Of a stretch of 64,000 bases of DNA, positions 45,301 to 53,229 are shown piece by piece. Source of the DNA: Alistipes sp. (GTDB lineage: Bacteria > Bacteroidota > Bacteroidia > Bacteroidales > Rikenellaceae); contig JAGCMF010000037.1 of assembly GCA_017646625.1 (NCBI GenBank), positions 1-64,000 on the forward strand, given 5' to 3'. The position numbers were made by a program, and so were the translations under genes. The stretch's first letter is position 1, and each line of letters begins with the position of its first letter. The notes under the pieces were generated by a model, which was given only the letters and a program-made list of their open reading frames with translations, did not search any database and was not told the origin of the DNA.

Positions 45301-46049
45301 ATGAGCTCCAATGAGCTCTCGAACTCCTCCTTCATGAACGACTCATCGAGGGTTATCTCCTCAATCTCGGTAGTGAAGGTAGTGTGACGGCAGTGGTCAC
45401 TCCAGTATGTATCCAAGATGCGCAACTCCGTCTCCACAGGATCGCGACCCTCCTCACGGAAGTAGTTAACGACCTCACGGAGGTCATCAGCATTCATAGC
45501 CAAACCATTCTCCTTGCAGTATGCCACGAGCTCCTCGTCGTTCATATTACGGAAGCCATCGAGCACAGCAACAGGCTTAACCTCGGCACTCTCATTATCT
45601 GACAACACCTCAAGGTTCTTCTTGCGCGACTCCACAGCATTCACCAAGTACTTCTCGATGCGCTGCATCGCCTCGGCATCGACACTCTTATCGAAGATGT
45701 AGAGACGTGATGACTTAATCTTAACCTCGGCATTAGGCTCGATGAGGTGTACGCAGTCAACAGCCGAGGCAGCACGCTGGTCGAACTGACCAGGGAGGAA
45801 CTCGACAGCGAGACATGGCATGCCCTCTGTGTCACACTCATCAGTAACAGCATCTGTAACAATCTCACCAAATACGCTATAACGGCTCTTCTCGAGAAGC
45901 TCATCCGAGAAACCGAAGAGGTCGTACACATTAACGAAACGCAAGTGCTCGATATTTAGACCGAGGTTTGTGTTCAACTCCTTGCGCAACGTCTCGGCCT
46001 CAACCTGAAAACGTGAGTATTTCTCAACAAATATACGGCGGTTCTTCAT
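42342..46049 (-). CDS. purL: Phosphoribosylformylglycinamidine synthase, single-chain
   Basis: Fourth step: FGAR to FGAM with glutamine and ATP. At 1235 residues this is the large single-chain form (PurL with fused glutaminase) seen in Proteobacteria and Bacteroidota, unlike the split PurLQS. The N-terminal PurS-like domain is followed by two PurM-like ATPase halves (DHCRHTTF, KNETHNHPTEIEPFGGA, LLGGRTGRDGVGGATGSS). The C-terminal class I glutaminase has VFPGTNCDYDTARAF and LMLGICNGFQAL with its nucleophilic Cys. It is by far the largest gene of the operon. Confidence 0.96.
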   Translation of the reverse strand: MKNRRIFVEKYSRFQVEAETLRKELNTNLGLNIEHLRFVNVYDLFGFSDELLEKSRYSVFGEIVTDAVTDECDTEGMPCLAVEFLPGQFDQRAASAVDCVHLIEPNAEVKIKSSRLYIFDKSVDAEAMQRIEKYLVNAVESRKKNLEVLSDNESAEVKPVAVLDGFRNMNDEELVAYCKENGLAMNADDLREVVNYFREEGRDPVETELRILDTYWSDHCRHTTFTTEIEEITLDESFMKEEFESSLELMRNIRAELGRENKSLCLMELATIGARYLRKHGKLDDMEQSEENNACSIFVNVDVDGVMEKWLLQFKNETHNHPTEIEPFGGASTCLGGAIRDPLSGRSYVYQAMRVTGAGDIYKPVDQTMEGKLPQRIISTKAAAGYSSYGNQIGLATTHVREVYHPDYVAKRLEVGAVVGAVKADNVRRESPAPGDVVLLLGGRTGRDGVGGATGSSKEHTLSSLEECSSEVQKGNAPEERKLARLFRRGDVTRLIKKSNDFGAGGVSVAIGELTDGLDIYLDRVPTKYNGLNFSELAISESQERMSVVIERKDMEQFMALCGEENVEVTYVADVTDTRRMRMYWGDKVVVDLSRDFIDSAGAKHYTKVRLGEVENRNPFVRNIEGATTTKRMKTNLSDDNVVSQKGLIEMFDSTIGASTVLMPYGGKTQCTETQVSVQKLPVGGGFTNTASIMAYGYNPYIAKWSPYHGAAYAVVDACAKVVAAGARYDNMRFSYQEYFERMTDDKSWGKPMAALLGALKMQVELGLPSIGGKDSMSGTFRDINVPPMLMAFGITTVDARTVISPEFKEAANKIYVIRHTPESNYMPSTECLKSNFDFVSKKIAEGDIVAAWAVGNGGVAEAIAKMSFGNRVGAAVECDEQMLYDYSYGSIVVESRRTLNHPNAELIGCTVDEEAIFVNGTRLPLDELLEANTEKYTSVYADKGKSGEPTRVSDGKGLVKKYEGEKVDKVRVYLPVFPGTNCDYDTARAFQRAGAEVVISVFKNLTGADVLASIKEMVENISQCHIMALSGGFSAGDEPDGSGKFIANVLNNKDVADAIHALLDRGGLMLGICNGFQALVKSGLLPYGRLGMVTSESPTLFRNDINRHISQIVSTRVGTTASPWLKSFEVGDIHSIAVSHGEGKFVVSDVMAEQLFRNGQVAFQYVDAENRPTTDSPYNPNGSSFGIEGIVDPSGQILGKMGHTERYERDLMKNIHGQKVQDIFSNAVNYFLNR

Positions 46050-46079
46050 AATCGTCAGTTTGTCGTTTGTCGTTAATTA

Positions 46080-46547
46080 TTACAACTCTGCTTCGAGCAC
46101 CTTCTCTGTCTGTGCCTTACGGAAGGCCTCAAGACGCGCCTCCAAAGCCTTATCTGTGAGTGCAAAGATTGATGCTGCGATAAGCGCTGCATTCTTCGCA
46201 CCATTGATTGCTGTAGTAGAGACGGGGATGCCACCAGGCATCTGAACGATAGAGAGCAATGAATCCAAGCCGCCGAGAGCCGATGTCTTGATTGGCACGC
46301 CGATGACTGGCACAGTTGTTAGAGCCGCAGTGACACCCGCAACGTGAGCCGCACCACCAGCACCAGCGATGATAGCACCGATGCCGCGCTCGCGAGCTGT
46401 TGTGGCATACTCAAACATGAGGTGTGGAGTGCGATGTGCGCTGATAACTCGCTTCTCGTACTCGATACCCAACTCCTCTAAAGTCTCGACTGCGGCCTTC
46501 ATAACATCCCAGTCGCTGGTAGAACCCATGATAACTGCTACTTTCAT
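46080..46547 (-). CDS. purE: N5-carboxyaminoimidazole ribonucleotide mutase
   Basis: Moves the carboxyl group to give CAIR. The 155-residue protein has [14 protein letters not shown] with the catalytic loop, [27 protein letters not shown], and [22 protein letters not shown]. The GGAAH loop points to the class I type, which needs PurK; no purK is in the operon, so it must be elsewhere or the enzyme uses CO2 directly. It is the first gene of the ten-gene pur operon. The leader (46548-46621) carries a hairpin at 46588-46616. Confidence 0.95.
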   Translation of the reverse strand: MKVAVIMGSTSDWDVMKAAVETLEELGIEYEKRVISAHRTPHLMFEYATTARERGIGAIIAGAGGAAHVAGVTAALTTVPVIGVPIKTSALGGLDSLLSIVQMPGGIPVSTTAINGAKNAALIAASIFALTDKALEARLEAFRKAQTEKVLEAEL

Positions 46548-46587
46548 AATTTTGATATTTTAAATTTACACTATTTCAAAACAAACG

Positions 46588-46616
46588 ACCGCCAACACAT
46601 TAAGTATCAGCGGTCT
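46588..46616 (-). terminator. Hairpin upstream of purE (attenuator or terminator candidate)
   Basis: On the minus strand GACCGC (46616-46611) pairs with GCGGTC (46593-46588), followed by GTTTGTTTTG. It lies between the small ORF at 46622-46795 and purE. It could end the small ORF's transcript or attenuate the pur operon; no recognised riboswitch is seen. Confidence 0.45.
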
Positions 46617-46621
46617 ATATC

Positions 46622-46795
46622 CTATATTTCAATATTTTGCTCTCTCTGAATGGCCACAGCATATGCACCCGACGCCACGCCCATCTGCTTTCGATGAGCC
46701 ACAGAAATGATGTCTTGCGGCATCATCCCTTGTATCGTCGTCACACAACCATAAAACGACATATTTCGCTGGGGGCATACTCTCATTACATTCAT
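46622..46795 (-). CDS. Small ORF upstream of purE, 57 aa
   Basis: Starts MNVMRVCPQRNMSFYGCVTT and ends AVAIQREQNIEI. The composition is protein-like, with a polar helix at the C-terminus (HRKQMGVASGAYAVAIQREQ). A minus-strand TATCTTTG box lies at 46800-46807, only four bases before the ATG, so the transcript would be nearly leaderless or start within the ORF; a second ATG three codons on is also possible. A hairpin (46827-46849) separates it from pnuT. The function is unknown, and a regulatory leader for the pur operon is only a possibility. Confidence 0.45.
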   Translation of the reverse strand: MNVMRVCPQRNMSFYGCVTTIQGMMPQDIISVAHRKQMGVASGAYAVAIQREQNIEI

Positions 46796-46890
46796 GCAAC
46801 AAAGATAGCATTTATTTTGCGATTATAAAAATGTGCTACGCACTTTTTTCAACTTTTTTTTAACAATCGCAAGTATGCCTCTTCGCGACA

Positions 46891-47463
46891 CTATCTACCT
46901 TCACGATATCTATCGCACCAGCGCCTATATCCCACAACTGCCAAGATGCAGTAGAGGGTATATAGAGCAGCCGTCAGCGGAATACCCTTATAGACATACA
47001 AACCAACGCTTATCATATCGACAACCAACCACACAAGCCACTGCTCGATATACTTTCGCGACAGCATCCACATAGCCACGATACTCAATGCCGTAGACAT
47101 AGAGTCGAGTAGCGGCACACGACTATCAGTAAATTCAGTGAGAAGATAATACATTGCTACATGAAGTACTGCATACGCAACGACAAGAGGCAATACATGC
47201 CTCATGGGGGTATGCACAACCCTACCCTCCTCCTTGTCTACCGGCTTACGCAACCATACCACAAGGCCATAGATGCCGGCAAGCACGTAGTATAACTGCA
47301 TCGCCGCATCGGCATAAATACCCTTTGATAGGTAGAGGACACCATGCACAAGAGGCATGACAGCACCGACAACCCACACCCAGATATTAACCTTATACTC
47401 GAGCCACAGATAAAGAAGGCCGAGTGCGACACCAACAATTTGAAGGATAAGTGTTAAGTCCAT
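46891..47463 (-). CDS. pnuT: PnuC-family transporter, probable thiamin permease PnuT
   Basis: A 190-residue inner-membrane protein with about seven hydrophobic segments and the PnuC-family signatures WLEYKVNIWVWVVGAV and the WLVWLVVDMISVGLYVYKG block near the end. PnuC proteins carry vitamin precursors by facilitated diffusion. The specificity is read from context: the gene follows a TonB receptor by 13 bases, and the pair is headed by a TPP riboswitch. In Bacteroidota such pairs import thiamin, whereas a bare family call would give nicotinamide riboside. The thiamin pyrophosphokinase often found third in these operons is absent here. Confidence 0.82.
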   Translation of the reverse strand: MDLTLILQIVGVALGLLYLWLEYKVNIWVWVVGAVMPLVHGVLYLSKGIYADAAMQLYYVLAGIYGLVVWLRKPVDKEEGRVVHTPMRHVLPLVVAYAVLHVAMYYLLTEFTDSRVPLLDSMSTALSIVAMWMLSRKYIEQWLVWLVVDMISVGLYVYKGIPLTAALYTLYCILAVVGYRRWCDRYREGR

Positions 47464-47476
47464 AATTATCTTTAGT

Positions 47477-49723
47477 TTAGAAACTTACAGTGACATTAGC
47501 GAGGAAGTTAATAGGTGCCTGCGGGAAGTAGAATGCATCGTCATAGCGTTCTCCATCCCACATATACGAGTATCCGTAACCATTCGACTCATAGAGTGTA
47601 GAGAAGAGGTTGTTAATGGCCAAGCCAAAGCGAACATCGCACCCCTTATTTGTTGTCAACGTATAGCCAAGATTAAGGTTCGTAACACAGTATGCATCCA
47701 ACGACAACGCCTCGATCTCGTTATTTGTGAAATACTGCTTGCCAACATATTGCGTATGCCACAAAGCACTAAATCCGCCGACATGAAAATCTGCCATGAC
47801 AGAGCCCATAACAGAGGGCGAATATGAGATGGTCATCGTGCCGAGATTTTCACCAAAGGTTGGACTATCCTTCAACATATCGACATAGTCCAAAATCTTA
47901 TTCTGCGACAGCGTAGCATTTGCCGACAGCGTGAGCCACTTTGCCACCTTCCACGAGGCCATAAGTTCCACGCCACGGCGGAAACTCCTATCAACATTAG
48001 TATTAAGAGCATCATCACCGTCATTAACCATACCCGTAGCAACCAACTGATTGTGATATAGCATATAATACAGGTTAACCCCAACCACTACGCGAGGTGC
48101 TGTATAGGTATACCCAACCTCAAAATCTATCAATCTCTCGGGCTTTGGATAGCTATCATCTGCTGCAAACATATACCTATCCGTAAAGTCGGAACGTGTA
48201 GGTTCGCGGTGCGCAACAGCCGCAGAAGCAAAGATATTATGTCGATGATGAATATAACTAATTCCTGCTCGAGGATTAAAAAAGTTATACTGCTGATTAA
48301 CATCTATAGGCTGCATGTAGACACCATCATCTGCCCATATAGAATTGTCGTTCGTACCCCACGCCTTATAGTGCACATAGCGATACTGCAAGTCACCAAA
48401 GAGGTGTAGTTCGTTATCTTGCAGACCACGCAACACAGCCCAATCAGCACGGGCAAAGATATTAGCATCCTGCTTCATCACATCGTTATCGTACCATCTA
48501 CCCGCAACATCGCCACTCGACAGACCATCTACCCAGCTTATCTCACCCCAATGAGGGCAAGTATAGTAACTCCACGAGCCACCCATAGTAACATCGAGGG
48601 AAGATGAGTGATATGTAGCAGCAGCATTAACACCCGCAAGATGATTACGCATAATCTTATGACGTATGAGGTCCGCCTGCTCCACATCTGTAGACAAGTT
48701 GGTATATCCAGCCAACCAGGCATCACCCTTATACTGGTTATAGTAGCCATAACCATAAGTATAGAATAACGTCGCATTAAGTTGCCAGCCACCATCAAAA
48801 CGGTGATTTATGACAAGCTGATTATTTAGCTGCAGATAGTTATCCGTCTGATCGTCATAGTAGTCTACGTGCGTACCATCAGCCAATACATAGGGGCCTT
48901 TAGAGGTCTCATACTGACCCGATGTATGATACCTACGACCATAGAGGGCCATATCCTCGCGCGATACACCATCATATGTAAGGTATGTCTTTGCAGAACC
49001 ACCAAACGACAGCAGCTTAACCTTTGTCCTTGAGCCATAATAACCCGCCTGTAGCATGTATGACTTCAAATCCGTAGCACCACGATCTATGTAGCCATCC
49101 GAGCCAATGTGCGTCAGACGTGCATCGACAACCCAATGGTCCGCCATCAGACCAGACGATATATGCAGTGCCTGCTTATTGGTGTTGTACGAGCCATAAG
49201 ACAACGATGCCGAGCCTCGAAAGTCGGTAGTGAGAGCATCAGTTGTCATAGAGACAGAGCCACCGAAGGCTCCTGTACCATTTGTCGAGACACCAGCGCC
49301 ACGCTGCACTTGCACACTACCCACAGAGGATATAAGGTCTGGCGTGTCGTACCAATACATAGAGTGTGAGTCGGGATTATTCATCGCCACACCATTTATC
49401 GTGACGTTGATACGTGTGGCATCCGTACCACGAAGGCGAATAGATGTAGCGCCGATGCCTATACCCGTCTCATTGGTAGCAATCATAGATGGGGTTAGAG
49501 CAAGCACAGATGGCATATCAGAACCATACGTTGCACGCACCAAATTCTCCTCCGAAAGGTTATCTTGTGCCACAGGCGTAGTGCGCTTGGCATCTGTCGT
49601 TGTAACCTCGATAACCTCGATGTCGTAGTTGCGTAGTGTGTCGATAGAGTGATAGGCATCCTGTGCCCTCAATGCCGAACTAAAGATAAACGTTGCGACA
49701 ATAAAATAAAAAAACCTTTTCAT
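47477..49723 (-). CDS. TonB-dependent outer-membrane receptor, probably for thiamin
   Basis: A 748-residue protein with a signal peptide (about 1-20, ALRA-QD), a plug domain (NLVRATYGSDMPSVLALTPS, IRLRGTDATRINVTINGVAMN, VQVQRGAGVSTNGTGAFGGSV) and a 22-strand-type barrel ending in NFLANVTVSF with a terminal Phe. It takes its substrate through the outer membrane using TonB energy. The plug begins directly after a short linker; the SusC-type carboxypeptidase-like domain is absent. The TPP riboswitch 45 bases upstream strongly suggests thiamin or a derivative as substrate. pnuT follows. Confidence 0.92.
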   Translation of the reverse strand: MKRFFYFIVATFIFSSALRAQDAYHSIDTLRNYDIEVIEVTTTDAKRTTPVAQDNLSEENLVRATYGSDMPSVLALTPSMIATNETGIGIGATSIRLRGTDATRINVTINGVAMNNPDSHSMYWYDTPDLISSVGSVQVQRGAGVSTNGTGAFGGSVSMTTDALTTDFRGSASLSYGSYNTNKQALHISSGLMADHWVVDARLTHIGSDGYIDRGATDLKSYMLQAGYYGSRTKVKLLSFGGSAKTYLTYDGVSREDMALYGRRYHTSGQYETSKGPYVLADGTHVDYYDDQTDNYLQLNNQLVINHRFDGGWQLNATLFYTYGYGYYNQYKGDAWLAGYTNLSTDVEQADLIRHKIMRNHLAGVNAAATYHSSSLDVTMGGSWSYYTCPHWGEISWVDGLSSGDVAGRWYDNDVMKQDANIFARADWAVLRGLQDNELHLFGDLQYRYVHYKAWGTNDNSIWADDGVYMQPIDVNQQYNFFNPRAGISYIHHRHNIFASAAVAHREPTRSDFTDRYMFAADDSYPKPERLIDFEVGYTYTAPRVVVGVNLYYMLYHNQLVATGMVNDGDDALNTNVDRSFRRGVELMASWKVAKWLTLSANATLSQNKILDYVDMLKDSPTFGENLGTMTISYSPSVMGSVMADFHVGGFSALWHTQYVGKQYFTNNEIEALSLDAYCVTNLNLGYTLTTNKGCDVRFGLAINNLFSTLYESNGYGYSYMWDGERYDDAFYFPQAPINFLANVTVSF

Positions 49724-49767
49724 ACTTTAAGTTAATTAAGTTGAAAAGGGGCTATTAAGATATTTCC

Positions 49768-49882
49768 TTCTTCCCGGTCTCGGCATTACCCGTATCCGGT
49801 TCAATGGGTCTAATCTCAGCCTCCCGCCACACCACAGCTCTATCCGGAACTCGAACCATAATGCAGAGGATAGCACCCCTTA
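49768..49882 (-). promoter_or_regulatory. TPP riboswitch (THI box)
   Basis: On the minus strand the conserved TPP aptamer strings appear in order: AGGGGTGC, then after a long P3 insert GGCTGAGATT, ACCCATTGAACCGGAT, GGGTAATGCCG, and finally CCGGGAAG. The core is normal; the P3 arm between GGGGTGC and CTGAGA is extended (about 55 nt). It starts about ten bases after the promoter and precedes the TonB receptor by about 45 bases. TPP binding is expected to turn the operon down, by translation or termination; no clear terminator was seen. Confidence 0.93.
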
Positions 49883-49889
49883 TATGGCG

Positions 49890-49919
49890 CAAATATACGA
49901 ATAATTTTTTCAATTACAA
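49890..49919 (-). promoter_or_regulatory. Promoter of thiamin uptake operon (TTG-N19-TATATTTG)
   Basis: Minus-strand TTG (49919-49917) and TATATTTG (49897-49890) are 19 bp apart, directly upstream of the riboswitch. The stretch 49920-50108 shows no gene or other recognised site. Confidence 0.75.
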
Positions 49920-50108
49920 CACCAAACTCTATTTTCACACCACAAACCCCTATTTCTACCTAAAACACTATAATTCAATACCTTAAGCGTCAAACGTGTA
50001 ACTCGCTGATTATCAGCACTATGAAAAATTAGGAAAATTACAACATTATAACACACTGATTATCTATATGTTACAAATGCCACCGCGGAAATAATAACGC
50101 GCCAAATA

Positions 50109-50140
50109 TTTGCAAAGAACCATACGTTGCAATACCTTTG
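50109..50140 (+). promoter_or_regulatory. Promoter (TTTG-N20-TACCTTTG)
   Basis: TTTG (50109-50112) and TACCTTTG (50133-50140) are 20 bp apart, 33 bp before the next start codon. Confidence 0.75.
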
Positions 50141-50173
50141 CACTAACGAAAACAACAAAAAAAACACCACGTT

Positions 50174-50902
50174 ATGAGTAGACAAAAAGTAATAGTACGG
50201 ATGGTTGCTTGTATAGCATTGTGCATGGCGTGCATAGGTGTGGCACATGCGCAATACACATACAAGTTTAGTGATGAACTGGGCACATACAAGGTAGTGT
50301 TTACCCCAGCAGACAAGGCCACACAATTTACCAACCCCGTAGCCAAACCCCTCAACCCAAAGACACATGAACTTCGCCTCGGTATAACATGGGGAGGTAC
50401 TAACGATTGGTACTCACCAGCATTCACGAATGATTTAGGGACAGTTAATGGCGACCTACTTCCACAAAACAGCGCCTGGGGCCCTCAACACTGGTATTCA
50501 GCAACGATAGACTACGGCTATTGGATAACAGAGTGGTGTAGCATTGGTGGCACTGCAACATGGACAGCGGGCGTACGCAACATATATAATAGCAACACGC
50601 AGAAGCGAGCACTGACATTGCGTAAGGACTACATAGCCGTAATGCCCATAGCGCGCTTCGCATGGTATCGCAACGGCCGCGTACAGCTATACTCGAGTTT
50701 TGGCATTGGACTCGGCATAGAACGCTACCTACGATACTGGGATGGCATAGAGAGTCTATACAGCACATACTGCGCCTTTGACATTAAGCCTCTCGGCATT
50801 GCCGTAGGTCGCAAATGGTTTGGCTTCGCCGAGGTGGGCTATGGATCGCGAGGCATAGTGAATGTTGGTGTCGGCCATCGTTTTAACTCTAAAACAAAAT
50901 AG
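50174..50902 (+). CDS. Secreted outer-membrane beta-barrel-like protein, paralogue 1
   Basis: A 242-residue protein with a signal peptide (about 1-26, AHA-QY). The rest is rich in alternating aromatic strands (ELRLGITWGGT, SATIDYGYWITEWCSIGGTA, LYSSFGIGLGIERYLRYW), and the last strand, VNVGVGHRFNSK, is typical of small outer-membrane barrels. The second gene encodes a protein with the same final repeats (GFAEVGYG.. versus GFVEIGGG..), so they arose by duplication. No ligand can be inferred. It is the first of three genes in a row, with two bases to the next. Confidence 0.72.
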   Translation: MSRQKVIVRMVACIALCMACIGVAHAQYTYKFSDELGTYKVVFTPADKATQFTNPVAKPLNPKTHELRLGITWGGTNDWYSPAFTNDLGTVNGDLLPQNSAWGPQHWYSATIDYGYWITEWCSIGGTATWTAGVRNIYNSNTQKRALTLRKDYIAVMPIARFAWYRNGRVQLYSSFGIGLGIERYLRYWDGIESLYSTYCAFDIKPLGIAVGRKWFGFAEVGYGSRGIVNVGVGHRFNSKTK

Positions 50903-50904
50903 TT

Positions 50905-51624
50905 ATGAGAAGATATAGATTTTTAGCGTTGCTACTTGCAACACTCGTAGTGGGCACAGCGCACGCACAAGAGGTGGTAAGCGACCAGCTTATATATAAC
51001 CGCGTGACAGGATTCATGGAGACTAATGGTCACAACGAAGAGTATATCGTAACGCCAAGCAAGAATATACAGAGAGTGCGATTTGAGCACGACATACGCC
51101 TATCTTATGGTGCGCCAGGACTAATATCAATGGGACTTCTTGACCGTCTATCCTTTGGCTGCGGCTGCGACATAGGGCCTCAAGATTTACCATCACAGAT
51201 ACAAAATCTTCGCAGATACGATGGTCCCACATATATGCTCGCTAACATAGGCTTAAGTTATAGCAAGCAATTGAGACCTTGGTTTGCACTTGGAGCAAAG
51301 GGCACCTTTGCTGCAACATGGCAGAATACATACGACACCTTCACAAACGAGAAGCTGTATGACAACAACTGCTACTTAACATCCATAATGCTCGAGAGTC
51401 GCTTCAGCTGGCTACGTCGCGAGAAGGTCGAGCTATACTCATCTATCGCATTGGGCATCGTGGCACGCATAGAACGTATGAATGGAGGCATTGCACCAAT
51501 ATTTGACACCACACTCTTCGGTTTTAGCTTCGGCCGTGCACTATATGGTTTTGTGGAGATAGGTGGTGGCATAGGTGGTTCAGCACGAGTAGGCATAGGT
51601 TATAGGTTTAACGGTAAAAAATAG
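50905..51624 (+). CDS. Secreted outer-membrane beta-barrel-like protein, paralogue 2
   Basis: A 239-residue protein with a signal peptide (about 1-21, AHA-QE). It shares the closing pattern YSSIALGI..., GFSFGRALYGFVEIGGGI and ARVGIGYRFNGK with the preceding protein, and a similar ELYSS strand before it. The middle contains a Cys pair (FGCGCDIG) not found in paralogue 1. It probably folds as a small barrel in the outer membrane. It is tightly packed with its neighbours (two and six bases), so the three genes should be one operon. Confidence 0.72.
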   Translation: MRRYRFLALLLATLVVGTAHAQEVVSDQLIYNRVTGFMETNGHNEEYIVTPSKNIQRVRFEHDIRLSYGAPGLISMGLLDRLSFGCGCDIGPQDLPSQIQNLRRYDGPTYMLANIGLSYSKQLRPWFALGAKGTFAATWQNTYDTFTNEKLYDNNCYLTSIMLESRFSWLRREKVELYSSIALGIVARIERMNGGIAPIFDTTLFGFSFGRALYGFVEIGGGIGGSARVGIGYRFNGKK

Positions 51625-51630
51625 CACATC

Positions 51631-52419
51631 ATGAGACGATATATGACAATTATAATGGTCGCCATTGCCACACTTGCGACATCATGCAAAGTAAGCGATG
51701 GAGAGAATTACATCCCAATGGATATAGGCAAGGCTATTGCCCATGACGCACACGAGCAACTATCTTATCACAACTTCGACATACGCCTTGCGCTGATGTG
51801 CGATAGGTACATCACAACCGAGGATGAGACGACACGCGCCATAATATACCGCGACTTCATAGGCCTCTATGGGTATCAGATAGTCTACAATAGCGAGTCT
51901 GGCGATATAACAATTACAAGTGGTAGTCAGGGTTGGGTGTATATAATATTCCATACAGGAGGCACACCACTATCCGAGGGTGGCACATGGACAACAACTA
52001 CAACAAATGGCCACAACCAGATATTCACAGCCACAGACGAAGGCGTCATGGTAACAGCAAACATCCCAGAGGATTATCCCATACATGGCAAGTATGAGTT
52101 CCTAATTAGCAACATCTCATTCGACATAGTGAAGGGATTAAGCTACAACATGGATGGCTTCATGGACCTAACATACTACAGTGGTAATGCAAGTCTATAC
52201 ATGGTAACCACCGACACACTATGCTTCAGCACAGAACCCAACAATAACTACACAAGCTACTACAAGAATGGCTACAGGGGTTTCTACGATGGCGCTATGG
52301 ATGTGACATATAATGACACCCACACATACAATGTTGAGATGTCATATATAAACTCCGACAGCATTAGGGTTAAGTACCTTGGTGGGTCATGCTCTATTAC
52401 AAACATCAAAATCAGATAG
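51631..52419 (+). CDS. Lipoprotein of unknown function
   Basis: A 262-residue lipoprotein with lipobox ATSC (Cys19). The mature part is rich in Thr, Tyr and Asn and reads as beta-structured (ITITSGSQGWVYIIF, GTWTTTTTNGHNQIF, YHTYNVEMSY-like strands). I do not recognise a domain. It is the third gene of the barrel operon and could be the surface or periplasmic partner of the two barrel proteins. A strong terminator follows. Confidence 0.72.
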   Translation: MRRYMTIIMVAIATLATSCKVSDGENYIPMDIGKAIAHDAHEQLSYHNFDIRLALMCDRYITTEDETTRAIIYRDFIGLYGYQIVYNSESGDITITSGSQGWVYIIFHTGGTPLSEGGTWTTTTTNGHNQIFTATDEGVMVTANIPEDYPIHGKYEFLISNISFDIVKGLSYNMDGFMDLTYYSGNASLYMVTTDTLCFSTEPNNNYTSYYKNGYRGFYDGAMDVTYNDTHTYNVEMSYINSDSIRVKYLGGSCSITNIKIR

Positions 52420-52449
52420 TAACATATAAACCACTATATAACAGTCACA

Positions 52450-52494
52450 TTGAGGGTGTCCAACGAGTAATGTCGTGACACCCTCAACTTTTAA
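52450..52494 (+). terminator. Terminator after the lipoprotein gene
   Basis: TTGAGGGTGTC (52450-52460) pairs with GACACCCTCAA (52477-52487), followed by CTTTTAAG. Confidence 0.85.
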
Positions 52495-52495
52495 G

Positions 52496-52526
52496 TTGTA
52501 TTTTAACATATTTATTGCTACCTTTG
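52496..52526 (+). promoter_or_regulatory. rpe operon promoter (TTG-N20-TACCTTTG)
   Basis: TTG (52496-52498) and TACCTTTG (52519-52526) are 20 bp apart, 42 bp before rpe. Confidence 0.75.
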
Positions 52527-52568
52527 TGCGAATATATAGACTCAAAGCCTTAAACAACCAAATAGACT

Positions 52569-53222
52569 ATGAAACGTATCATTGCTCCGTCGGTTCTATC
52601 TGCCGACTTTGGAAACCTCAACCGCGACATGGAGATGCTTCAACGTTCACAGGCCGAATGGGTACATGTGGATGTTATGGATGGCGTATTTGTGCCAAAC
52701 ATATCATTCGGATTTCCCCTAATGAAGCCACTTCGCAAGGGCACAACAAAGGTGCTTGACGTGCACCTCATGATCACAGCTCCCGAGAAGTATGTAACAC
52801 GCTTCGTGGAGGCGGGCGCCGACTATGTGACATTCCACTATGAGGCAACAGAGAATATCGACGAGTGCATAGAGCTAATACGCAAGGCTGGTGCAAAGGT
52901 GGGCATATCAATCAAGCCAGGCACTGAGCCCGAGGTACTCGACAAGTGGCTCCCACAGCTCGACCTTATACTCGTGATGAGTGTAGAGCCAGGCTTCGGC
53001 GGCCAGAAGTTCATGCCATCATCTATCGCCAAGTGCGAGTATCTAAACCGCAAGAAGCAGGAGCTCGGCCTCGAGAACCTAATCATTGAGGTTGATGGCG
53101 GCATCTCGGCAGCAAACTCACGCCTACTCTTCGACGCTGGTGCCGAGGCACTCGTTGCCGGCAGCTCCGTATTTGGTGCCGCAGACCCCGAACAGGCAAT
53201 TATTGACATGATAAACTCATAG
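52569..53222 (+). CDS. rpe: Ribulose-phosphate 3-epimerase
   Basis: Interconverts ribulose 5-phosphate and xylulose 5-phosphate in the pentose phosphate pathway. The 217-residue TIM barrel has APSVLSADFGNL, HVDVMDGVFVPNISFG (His33, Asp35 metal ligands), DVHLMI (His66), LVMSVEPGFGGQKFMPS, and EVDGGI with the second catalytic Asp. All motifs are in place. It begins an operon with the ABC-F gene (seven-base gap), a methyltransferase and a metallopeptidase, which looks like a loosely related housekeeping set. Confidence 0.96.
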   Translation: MKRIIAPSVLSADFGNLNRDMEMLQRSQAEWVHVDVMDGVFVPNISFGFPLMKPLRKGTTKVLDVHLMITAPEKYVTRFVEAGADYVTFHYEATENIDECIELIRKAGAKVGISIKPGTEPEVLDKWLPQLDLILVMSVEPGFGGQKFMPSSIAKCEYLNRKKQELGLENLIIEVDGGISAANSRLLFDAGAEALVAGSSVFGAADPEQAIIDMINS

Positions 53223-53229
53223 TTCAGAG

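Noticed and set aside
46629..46811. 60-codon minus-strand frame overlapping the 57-codon ORF
   Set aside because: It would start upstream of the likely transcription start, and its composition is less protein-like than the frame at 46622-46795.
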